This document shows positions 1 to 5,368 of a DNA stretch of 5,368 bases, one piece after another. Every line of letters starts with the position of its first letter. Position 1 is the stretch's first letter. The translations under genes were made by a program, and so were the position numbers. The notes under the pieces were generated by a model. It was not told the DNA's origin. It made no database searches and saw nothing but the letters and a program-made list of their open reading frames with translations. Source of the stretch: Phycisphaerales bacterium (lineage in GTDB: Bacteria; Planctomycetota; Phycisphaerae; Phycisphaerales; SM1A02); contig JAGQOI010000362.1 in assembly GCA_020427625.1 (NCBI GenBank), positions 1 through 5,368 on the forward strand, written 5' to 3'.

Positions 1-511
1 CGGCGACGCGGAGGATGACCTCATCGCCGACGACCGTGCGGTCGCGGACATCGATCGCCGCACCGGAGGCGACATCGCCGACGCGTTTCCAGCCGTCACC
101 GATGGGATCGTCGGTGCCGAGGTTGGGACCGAACACGGCGACGGGACCGGTGGCGCGCCCGCGCTGGCCGGGGGTGTCGGGGGACACGAGGGCGGCGGCG
201 TTGCGCGGGTACTTGATGATGCCGTAGGTCGTGTTCGTGAAGGCGCGGGTGGACAGGTCGACGCGAAGGAACCCGCGTCGCTCACCGGTGACGGTGACGA
301 TGGTTCCGGGCGTGAGAATGGCGAGCGGGTAGAACTGCTCGTCGGCATTGGCCCGGACGGGCACTTCGGCGGCGCCGACGATGACGGCCTCGTAGGGTGC
401 CGCGTCCTGCGCCCCGGCGGGCGTCACGGCGGCGGCGACGAGGGCGAGCACGACGGGCAGGGCCCATCGGGCGATTCGGGGCGGCAAATGCATGGCAAGC
501 TGCGAATTCAT
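1..511 (-). CDS. Secreted SH3-like domain protein, C-terminus beyond window edge
   Basis: Reading leftward from the ATG at 511-509, the frame is open to the window edge, giving 170 residues with no stop. The first 34 residues look like a Sec signal peptide: basic residues near Arg12 and Arg15, a hydrophobic run (LPVVLALVAAAV) and an AGA-Q cleavage site after Ala34. Residues 38 to about 100 resemble a bacterial SH3 (SH3b) fold, in the order short strand, 'PVRANADEQFYPLAILTPG', then 'IVTVTGERRGFLRVDL'. This matches the usual 'NVRSGPSxxYYPVGxLxxGxxVxVxGExxGWxxV' pattern with Arg-Ala for Arg-Ser. A second segment, about 121-170 ('VAVFGPNL...GWKRVGDV...'), may be another SH3-like unit. SH3b domains usually bind peptide or cell-wall ligands, so an envelope role is inferred. 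The start is chosen because AGGAGT lies 6 bases upstream. A second in-frame Met at residue 7 is less well placed. The gene is divergent from the TolC-like gene. Its specific function is unknown. Confidence 0.8.
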   Translation of the reverse strand, partial: MNSQLAMHLPPRIARWALPVVLALVAAAVTPAGAQDAAPYEAVIVGAAEVPVRANADEQFYPLAILTPGTIVTVTGERRGFLRVDLSTRAFTNTTYGIIKYPRNAAALVSPDTPGQRGRATGPVAVFGPNLGTDDPIGDGWKRVGDVASGAAIDVRDRTVVGDEVILRVA

Positions 512-517
512 GCGGAA

Positions 518-523
518 ACTCCT
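518..523 (-). promoter_or_regulatory. Ribosome binding site of the SH3-like protein gene
   Basis: The minus strand reads AGGAGT here, 6 bases before the ATG at 511-509. This is a good Shine-Dalgarno match and decides between that ATG and the in-frame ATG at 493-491. Confidence 0.7.
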
Positions 524-540
524 TCGATCGTGCCGCGCTG

Positions 541-569
541 AGCGTAGCCGTCGGACGGTGACCGGGCAA
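541..569 (-). promoter_or_regulatory. Candidate sigma70-like promoter for the SH3-like gene
   Basis: On the minus strand, TTGCCC (569-564) is followed after exactly 17 bases by TACGCT (546-541). Each hexamer matches 3 of 6 consensus positions, including TTG and the TA...T of the -10 box. Transcription would begin near 534 and give a leader of about 23 bases that contains the Shine-Dalgarno. The spacing is ideal but the hexamers are only moderate, and random matches are possible in 120 bp. On the plus strand of the same intergenic region I see no convincing promoter for the TolC-like gene. Confidence 0.35.
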
Positions 570-631
570 CCGCGATCATCCGGGTTGGCGGGCAATGGGC
601 GCAAGCGGGCGATGGTGTTACCTTCCGTTCC

Positions 632-2413
632 ATGCGCATCGGACATCGTGCTTGTGTGGTCGCTGTTTCGGCAGCGGGATTGTGGTTGGTCGGCTGCGCC
701 TCGCCGCTGGACGGCGGTCGGGGCGCGGACGCGTCGTTGCGTCAGGTGCTGGATCAGGCGCTGGCGCGGGAGTTGAACGGCGTCCCGGCGACACCGATGC
801 CGCGGGAGACGTCGCTCATGGCGTCGCCGGTGGAGCAGGAACTGGCCGCGCGCCGGACGGAACTGGACCAGCTTGGTCCGGCGATCGCGGACGACGTGCC
901 GCTGCCGTCGCTGGACGTCGATCTGACGGGTTCGGACCAGTCGGTGGTGGAGCTTGATCTGCGGGGCGCGATTCTGGCGGCGGTGACGCACAATCTGGGT
1001 CTCGAGGGCGTTCGGCTGGTGCCGGCGATCAACGAGGCGGATGTCCGGATCGCGGAGTCGGTGTTCGACTTCGAGTTCCTCGCGAGCGTGGACCTGGCCC
1101 GGATCGACCAGCCGACGACGGCGACGGCGATCAACGGCGTCGTGCTCGGCACGCCGGTGATCAATCGCGACAACTACAACTTCGAGACCGGTCTGCGCAA
1201 GACGTTCCGGACCGGCGGGACGGCGTCGCTCACGACCCACCTGATGCGGGCGCACAACCGGACGAGCGCGGTGTCGCTCGTACCCGACCCGCAGTATCTC
1301 GCGTCGGTGGACCTCTCGGTCGCCCAGCCGCTGCTGCGCGGGTTCGGCGAGGCGGTGAACACGGCGCAGATCCGCATCAGTCGCAACGCCCAGCGTCGGG
1401 CGGACGAGGACGTGCGGGTGACGCTCCTGCGCCTGGCCGCGGACACGGAGTCGGCGTACTGGACCCTGTACTTCGCCTGGCGGAACCTCATCGTCCAGGA
1501 GTGGCTCGTCGGTCAGGGCGTCCGGGTGCGTGACATCTTCGCGGCACGTCGCCAGATCGACGCGATGCCGGCGCAGTATGCCGATGCGGTGTCGCGGGTC
1601 GAACAGCGTCGGGCCGCGGTGGTTCGCGCGCGGCGCGAAGTGCGACGGGCGTCCGACCAGTTGAAGGCGCTGCTGCATGAGCCGTCGTTCCCGGTCGGCT
1701 CGGAGACGCTGCTCGTGCCCGGCGAGGCGCTCGGCGACACGCCGCTCGGGTACGACCTGGGGGACACCCTGCGCACCGCGATCGGGCGGCGACCGGAGAT
1801 CGAGCAGGCGATGCTGGCAATCGACGATGCGGACATTCGTCGCCTCGTCGCGGAGAACGGCACGCTGCCGCAGCTCGATCTCTCGGCGCGGCTGTCGTTC
1901 TACGGTCAGGACGACCGCTTCGGGCCGTCGTACGCGAACACGTTCGACGACCAGTTCGTGGACTACGCGATCGGCCTGAACTTCTCGTACCCGATCGGCA
2001 ATCGCGGCCCGGAGGCACGTCTGCGCCAGTCGCGACTGCTCCGCTCCTCGGCGGTCGTGAGCTACAAGCAGACCCTTCAGAACGTCGTGCTCGACGTGAA
2101 GAACGCACTGCGCGACGTCGTCGCCAACTACGAACTCATCGGCGCCAACCGGTCCTTCCGCATCGCCGCGGCGGAGAACCTGCGCGTGCTCGAGGTGCAG
2201 GAGACCATCACCGGCTACTCGCCGGAGTTCCTGAACCTCATGTTCCAGCGCCAGGACCAGATGGCGCAAGCCGTCGCCGAGGAGGTTCGCGCGAAGGTCA
2301 GCTACCGCATCTCCCTCGCCGAACTCCATCGCGCCATGGGCGTCGGACTCGAGAAGAACCAGATCGATGTCGATGTCGCCGATGACCGGGCGGATGATGG
2401 CATCGATCCGTGA
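632..2413 (+). CDS. TolC-family outer-membrane efflux lipoprotein
   Basis: This is a 593-residue outer-membrane channel of the TolC/OEP family, expected to form a trimeric exit duct for a periplasm-spanning efflux or secretion system. The N-terminus is a lipoprotein signal with lipobox L19-V-G-C22, so Cys22 should be lipidated. Residues 23-104 form a polar, acidic extension. The first OEP repeat starts near 105 ('VVELDLRGAILAAVTHNLGLEGV') and includes 'QPLLRGFG' (232-239) and a long helical stretch (about 240-350). The second repeat runs from about 375 to 570 and contains 'SYPIGNRGPEARLRQ' (452-466), a typical family signature. An acidic tail follows. The protein is longer than E. coli TolC, mainly because of the N-terminal extension. 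No inner-membrane pump or periplasmic adaptor gene is in the window, so the substrate is unknown. The ATG at 632 has no clear Shine-Dalgarno, and no better in-frame start is visible in the roughly 40 bases upstream. Its 3' end overlaps the sua5 gene. Confidence 0.92.
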   Translation: MRIGHRACVVAVSAAGLWLVGCASPLDGGRGADASLRQVLDQALARELNGVPATPMPRETSLMASPVEQELAARRTELDQLGPAIADDVPLPSLDVDLTGSDQSVVELDLRGAILAAVTHNLGLEGVRLVPAINEADVRIAESVFDFEFLASVDLARIDQPTTATAINGVVLGTPVINRDNYNFETGLRKTFRTGGTASLTTHLMRAHNRTSAVSLVPDPQYLASVDLSVAQPLLRGFGEAVNTAQIRISRNAQRRADEDVRVTLLRLAADTESAYWTLYFAWRNLIVQEWLVGQGVRVRDIFAARRQIDAMPAQYADAVSRVEQRRAAVVRARREVRRASDQLKALLHEPSFPVGSETLLVPGEALGDTPLGYDLGDTLRTAIGRRPEIEQAMLAIDDADIRRLVAENGTLPQLDLSARLSFYGQDDRFGPSYANTFDDQFVDYAIGLNFSYPIGNRGPEARLRQSRLLRSSAVVSYKQTLQNVVLDVKNALRDVVANYELIGANRSFRIAAAENLRVLEVQETITGYSPEFLNLMFQRQDQMAQAVAEEVRAKVSYRISLAELHRAMGVGLEKNQIDVDVADDRADDGIDP

Positions 2414-3383
2414 GCCGGATGACGATGCGATCCGCGACGCGGCCGCGCGCCTGCGACGCGGGGACGTCGTCGCCTTTCCCACCGAGACCGTCTACGGGAT
2501 CGGCGCCTCGACCTTCGATGCCGCTGCGATCCGACGCGTCTACGCGCTGAAGGGACGACCCGACGACAATCCGCTCATCGCCCACGTCGCCGATGCAGAT
2601 GGTGCCGCGAGACTGACGGATGCCTGGCCGGTCGCGGCGACGGCGCTCGCGGCGGCGTTCTGGCCGGGTCCGCTGACGATCATCGTGCCTCGCGCCGCGG
2701 GTGTACCGGACGCGTCGACGGCCGGACGGGCGACGATCGCGATCCGCTGTCCGCGTCACGACGTGGCGAGGCGTCTGCTCGGCGCGTTCGGCGGTCCGAT
2801 CAGCGCGCCGTCGGCGAATCGATCGGGTCACGTGTCGCCGACGACGGCGGCACACGTCGCGTCGGACTTCGCCGACGTCGCGACGTTGCTGATTCTCGAC
2901 GGTGGTCCGTGCGCGCTCGGCATCGAGTCGACGGTGGTCGACCTCACGACGCCGACGGCTCGCGTGCTGCGGCCGGGCACGGTGACGGTGTCGGCGGTTC
3001 GGGCGGTGCTCGGCGCGGTCGAGGCGCCGGAGATCGTCGGGCCGTCGCCGAGTCCGGGCACGCGCTCGCGTCACTACGCGCCGCACACGCCGGCGCGCGT
3101 GATCGCGCCGGCCGGCGTCGCGTCGGCGCTCGCCTCATGCGGCGCGGGTGAGCGGGCGGTGGTGCTCGGTCCGGCGGGCGCGCGGGTCGAGGCGCCGCAC
3201 CAACTCATCGTGATGCCGGTGGACGCCGCGGGATACGCGGCGGCGCTGTACGAGGGTCTGCGGCAGGCGGACGCGCGAGGGGGGACGGTGCTGTTCATCG
3301 TCGATCCGTCGGCCGCGGGCGATGACGACGAGGAGTCGTGGCGAGCCGTGCGCGATCGTCTGCGTCGCGCGACGACGGCGTGA
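2367..3383 (+). CDS. sua5: Threonylcarbamoyl-AMP synthase, Sua5 long form (tRNA t6A synthesis)
   Basis: The enzyme makes threonylcarbamoyl-AMP from threonine, bicarbonate and ATP; TsaD and partners then transfer the group to A37 of ANN-decoding tRNAs. It acts in the cytoplasm. The YrdC domain spans about residues 21-215, with 'VAFPTETVYGIGA' (35-47), 'KGRPDDNPLIAHV' (62-74), 'FWPGPLT' (98-104), 'SAPSANRSGHVSPT' (146-159) and 'GIESTVVD' (185-192). The linker 'SPGTRSRHYAP' (229-239) corresponds to the conserved 'SPGxxxxHYAP' of Sua5, and a C-terminal Sua5 domain follows to about 336. At 338 residues it is full length for Sua5 and clearly longer than single-domain TsaC. No key motif is missing. 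The start is uncertain: ATGs occur at 2367, 2373, 2382, 2394 and 2397. I chose 2367 because GAGAAG (2351-2356) lies 10 bases upstream, whereas 2394 and 2397 have only an adjacent G-rich run; 2397 would still give a normal N-terminus. The gene overlaps the TolC-like gene by 47 bases (17-20 with the later starts), suggesting co-transcription and translational coupling. Confidence 0.95.
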   Translation: MSMSPMTGRMMASIREPDDDAIRDAAARLRRGDVVAFPTETVYGIGASTFDAAAIRRVYALKGRPDDNPLIAHVADADGAARLTDAWPVAATALAAAFWPGPLTIIVPRAAGVPDASTAGRATIAIRCPRHDVARRLLGAFGGPISAPSANRSGHVSPTTAAHVASDFADVATLLILDGGPCALGIESTVVDLTTPTARVLRPGTVTVSAVRAVLGAVEAPEIVGPSPSPGTRSRHYAPHTPARVIAPAGVASALASCGAGERAVVLGPAGARVEAPHQLIVMPVDAAGYAAALYEGLRQADARGGTVLFIVDPSAAGDDDEESWRAVRDRLRRATTA

Positions 3384-3391
3384 CGGCGCGG

Positions 3392-3685
3392 TCAGAGGAT
3401 CGACCCGACGAATCTCCAGCCGAGGTAGACGAGCAGGCCGAGGACGGCGCCGATGCCGCCGCCGGGAACGGTGACGAGCAGGGCGGTGACGAGTCCGGAG
3501 GTCTTGAAGAAGATGGCGGCGGCGACGACGGCGCCGAGCGCGGCTCCGAGTCCGGCGGCGGTGAGCGGACCGGCGAAGGCGAGCCCGGTCTCCAGGCCGA
3601 AGTCGACGAGATCACCCTTCGTGATGAGCGGATCGGCGCCGGGCGGGTGTTCGGGACTCGGAGGCGGATTCCGGGGGTCGGTCAC
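3392..3685 (-). CDS. Small two-segment membrane protein of unknown function
   Basis: I do not recognise the family of this 97-residue protein. It begins with a GTG at 3685-3683. The N-terminal 20 residues are Pro-rich and polar ('RNPPPSPEHPPG'), followed by a short charged stretch (Lys23 to Glu32). Two hydrophobic segments follow, about 36-60 and 65-88, separated by 'KTS' (61-63). Both are rich in Gly and Ala; the second carries G75-xxx-G79-xxx-G83, a glycine-zipper spacing that favours tight helix packing. No signal peptide or catalytic motif is visible. A good Shine-Dalgarno (GGAG, 3696-3693) lies inside the last codons of the upstream protease gene, and only 3 bases separate the protease stop from this GTG, so the two are very probably one operon. 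The stop lies 8 bases from the convergent sua5 stop. A role in the protease's membrane context is possible but is inferred only from position. Coding status is supported by the tight spacing and plausible membrane topology. Confidence 0.75.
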   Translation of the reverse strand: MTDPRNPPPSPEHPPGADPLITKGDLVDFGLETGLAFAGPLTAAGLGAALGAVVAAAIFFKTSGLVTALLVTVPGGGIGAVLGLLVYLGWRFVGSIL

Positions 3686-3688
3686 GCG

Positions 3689-5287
3689 TCAACTCCAGTG
3701 GGCGAGGAGGATGGCGAGGTCGGAGGCGCCGACGGCGCCGTCATCGTCGAGGTCGGCGGCACAGGGCGGCGGACACGGCCCCCACTGCGCGAGCATCGCC
3801 GCGAGATCGGCGGCATCGACGAGCCCGTCGCCGTCGAGATCACCGACGAGCGGCGGCGCGACGGCGGACGCCGCGGCGGCGTTCATGATGCCGTACCCGA
3901 GGACGAAGAGCGGATCGTTCGTGCCGTTGGCGACGGCATAGTCGGCGGTCGTGAAGAGCGCGTCGCGGAGTTGAGGCACGGTCCAGTCGGGATGGGCCTG
4001 AACGAGCAGCGCGACGGCGCCGGCGACGAGGGGCGTGGAGAGCGAGGTGCCGCTGACGGCGGAGTAGCCGCTCTCGTTCGTGGAGTGAACGGTCGCGGTG
4101 CCGACGCCTCGGGCGAGGACTTCGGGCTTCACGCGTCCGTCGACGGTCGGTCCGTCGGAGGAGAATCCGGCGATGAGGCCGTCGACGTCGACGGCGCCGC
4201 AGGTGATGACCTCCAGCGCGTCGGCGGGGGCGCCGAGGTGGTGGGTCGCGGGATCGTCGTCGTGTCCGGCGTTGCCCGCGGCGGTGCAGCAGACGAGTCC
4301 GTTGGCGGTCGCCAGGTTGACGGCGATGGTCGTCACCGCGGTCTGTCCGTCCATGTCGCCGGGGACGTACCAGTCGGAGTACGACAGGGATGACGTCGCG
4401 ACGTCGCCGCCGTTGAACTCGATGAACTCGAGTCCGGCGACGTAGTAGTCCTCCTCGATGGGCGTCTCGCCGGAGACGTCCTCGGTCTTGCAGAGGATGT
4501 ACGACGCGTCGAACGCGGCACCGACGAGTTCCGTGGATCGGTAGGCCGCCATCGTGCCGAGGATCCACGTGCCGTGCCGGTGCTGGGCTTCGGGGTCGGT
4601 GTCTTCGATGTCGGTGTCGCCGTCGTCGTTGATGAAGTCGTACTCGGCGAGCACGGTGAGCGGATGGTTCGCGTCGAAGAACGCCTCGTGCACGCGGTGG
4701 AAGCCGGTGTCGAGGACGCCGATGATGACGCCGTCACCGGTGAAGCCCTGATCGTGCATCGCGATGACACCGATCTGGAGCAACTGGTCGGTCGAGGCGC
4801 CGTACGGGTCGCCGCCGATCGGGCCGCCCGTGGGGACGGTGAGCGGACGGGCGGGCGCGACGGGCCCCCCGCGGGAGGGCTGGGTCGCGACGGGCCGGAC
4901 GTCGGCGACGAACGGCAGGCGTCGGATCGCGTCGAGTTCGGCGGCGGTCGCGTCGACGCTCATCGCGTTGAGCCAGCGGCTCACGATGCGTCGATCGGCG
5001 CCGGTCGCGAGGACCGCCTCGACGTAGGCGTGGGCGACCGGCAGATCATGCCCGTCAACGAGGCCGGGCGCGGTGCGGCGCAGGGCGCGACGCGCGAGGG
5101 CGCGAGGCGGGTACGTCGCGGCGGTCGCGGCGAGGGCGGCGGCGGGATCGTCGACGGACTTGTCGACGAAGAACACCCACATGGCCGGACCGGCCGCCGG
5201 ACGGGCGTCCGGGGCGACGGCGGCGGCGACACCGATCGTGAGGCCGAGGGTGACGAGGGTGACGAGGGCGCGGATGGAACGGGACAT
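3689..5287 (-). CDS. Secreted subtilisin-like serine protease (S8) with C-terminal dockerin-like repeats
   Basis: This is a 532-residue exported endopeptidase. Residues 1 to about 25 form a Sec signal peptide ('IRALVTLVTLGLTIGVAAAVA'). Residues about 36-135 look like an inhibitory prodomain, with 'MWVFFVDKS', 'PPRALARRALRR', 'SRWLNAMSVDAT' and 'LPFVADVRPV'. The catalytic domain runs from about 165 to 475 and has every expected residue: Asp193 in 'GVLDTG', His238 in 'HGTWILGT', oxyanion Asn339 in 'AAGN' and Ser415 in 'SGTSLSTPLVAG'. An Asp-rich loop (about 221-232) precedes the His and could bind calcium. Residues 482-532 form two dockerin-like loops. The start is the ATG at 5287-5285 because AGGAGG lies 8 bases upstream and the signal peptide begins at once. 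The frame stays open upstream to the window edge, but that extension is Pro-rich and unlike a leader. The small membrane protein gene follows after 3 bases. The natural substrate cannot be told from sequence; a surface or extracellular role is inferred. Confidence 0.95.
   Translation of the reverse strand: MSRSIRALVTLVTLGLTIGVAAAVAPDARPAAGPAMWVFFVDKSVDDPAAALAATAATYPPRALARRALRRTAPGLVDGHDLPVAHAYVEAVLATGADRRIVSRWLNAMSVDATAAELDAIRRLPFVADVRPVATQPSRGGPVAPARPLTVPTGGPIGGDPYGASTDQLLQIGVIAMHDQGFTGDGVIIGVLDTGFHRVHEAFFDANHPLTVLAEYDFINDDGDTDIEDTDPEAQHRHGTWILGTMAAYRSTELVGAAFDASYILCKTEDVSGETPIEEDYYVAGLEFIEFNGGDVATSSLSYSDWYVPGDMDGQTAVTTIAVNLATANGLVCCTAAGNAGHDDDPATHHLGAPADALEVITCGAVDVDGLIAGFSSDGPTVDGRVKPEVLARGVGTATVHSTNESGYSAVSGTSLSTPLVAGAVALLVQAHPDWTVPQLRDALFTTADYAVANGTNDPLFVLGYGIMNAAAASAVAPPLVGDLDGDGLVDAADLAAMLAQWGPCPPPCAADLDDDGAVGASDLAILLAHWS
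3692..3844 (-). repeat. Two tandem dockerin-like calcium-loop repeats at the protease C-terminus
   Basis: Residues 482-503 and 511-532 of the protease form two related units, 'GDLDGDGLVDAADLAAMLAQWG' shortened here to its core DLDGDGLVDAADL, and DLDDDGAVGASDL. Each is followed by a short helix ending in Gln-Trp or His-Trp. The Asp spacing (D483, D485, D487, D491, D494; D512, D514, D516, D523) fits an EF-hand-like calcium loop. In the second unit Gly520 replaces the acidic residue at the D491 position. C505 and C509 in the linker (CPPPC) may form a disulfide. Similar C-terminal tails are common on secreted Phycisphaerae proteins, where classical cellulosomes are not known. Confidence 0.85.
3693..3696 (-). 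promoter_or_regulatory. Ribosome binding site of the small membrane protein gene
   Basis: GGAG on the minus strand sits 7 bases before the GTG at 3685-3683 and overlaps the final Trp-Ser codons of the protease gene. It supports the GTG start and suggests translational coupling between the two genes. Confidence 0.65.
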
Positions 5288-5295
5288 GGGAGACT

Positions 5296-5301
5296 CCTCC
5301 T
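5296..5301 (-). promoter_or_regulatory. Ribosome binding site of the S8 protease gene
   Basis: A perfect AGGAGG on the minus strand lies 8 bases before the ATG at 5287-5285. It fixes this start against the in-frame ATG at 5311-5309 and the longer open frame reaching the window edge. Confidence 0.8.
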
Positions 5302-5309
5302 GCGTCTTC

Positions 5310-5315
5310 ATCGTA
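5310..5315 (-). promoter_or_regulatory. Possible -10 element for the protease operon
   Basis: TACGAT on the minus strand matches 4 of 6 positions of the TATAAT consensus and would place the transcript start just before the AGGAGG. The upstream region at 17-18 bases offers only a poor -35 (CTGCCG or TGCCGA). It resembles the TACGCT candidate of the SH3-like gene, but the evidence is weak. Confidence 0.2.
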
Positions 5316-5368
5316 CGGCGCGGGAGCGCGGATCGGCAGGGTCTGATTGGGATTGGGGGTGGGCGCAA

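Noticed and set aside
15..227. A 70-codon plus-strand open frame at the left edge
   Set aside because: It is antisense to the SH3-like secreted protein, has no ribosome binding site and shows no recognisable domain.
2298..3086. A 262-codon minus-strand open frame across sua5
   Set aside because: The product is an Arg-rich repetitive string and the opposite strand encodes all Sua5 motifs without interruption.
3363..3374. Palindrome CGTCGCGCGACG as an intrinsic terminator
   Set aside because: It allows only a 4-bp stem around a GCGC loop, lies inside the coding sequence and has no T-run after it on either strand.
3338..4393. A 351-codon plus-strand open frame across the small membrane protein and the protease 3' half
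   Set aside because: It is antisense to two well-supported minus-strand genes. Its product is a low-complexity Gly/Asp/Glu/Arg-rich string with no domain, as expected for the complement of GC-rich coding DNA.
5239..5268. Short tandem repeat GGTGACGAG in the protease 5' region
   Set aside because: It encodes the repeated Leu-Val-Thr of the signal peptide hydrophobic core and needs no other explanation.
5288..5368. N-terminal extension of the protease to the window edge (alternative starts including ATG at 5311-5309)
   Set aside because: The extension is Pro/Arg-rich and would bury the signal peptide, whereas AGGAGG stands 8 bases before the ATG at 5287-5285.

Overview
The window most likely comes from a high-GC planctomycete of the Phycisphaerae type. 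The main clue is the C-terminus of the secreted protease: two dockerin-like calcium loops of the form DLDGDGxVxxxDLAxxLAxWG, joined by a short Cys-Pro-Cys linker. This tag is common on secreted proteins of that group. The taxonomic call is an inference from motif style, strong G/C codon bias and the presence of an outer-membrane gene. No rRNA or other marker gene is present.

Layout, left to right. (1) Positions 1-511, minus strand: the N-terminal 170 residues of a secreted protein with SH3-like beta repeats, whose C-terminus lies beyond the left edge. (2) Positions 512-631: a 120-bp divergent intergenic region with a plausible sigma70-like promoter for gene 1. (3) Positions 632-2413, plus strand: a TolC-family outer-membrane efflux lipoprotein. 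(4) Positions 2367-3383, plus strand, overlapping the end of gene 3: a full-length Sua5-type threonylcarbamoyl-AMP synthase for tRNA t6A modification. (5) Positions 3392-3685, minus strand: a 97-residue unknown membrane protein with two hydrophobic segments, converging on gene 4 with an 8-bp gap. (6) Positions 3689-5287, minus strand, immediately upstream of gene 5: a secreted subtilisin-like (S8) protease with signal peptide, prodomain, intact catalytic residues and the dockerin-like tail. Positions 5288-5368 are its upstream region.

Functionally there are three units: the divergent SH3 protein, a tolC-sua5 pair linked by overlap but with no obvious shared pathway, and a protease-membrane protein pair with a 3-base gap. 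Three of the products (SH3 protein, TolC-like lipoprotein, protease) belong to the cell envelope or are exported. Sua5 is a cytoplasmic housekeeping enzyme. I see no RNA gene, CRISPR array, mobile element or defence system. The least explained item is the small membrane protein coupled to the dockerin-tagged protease.
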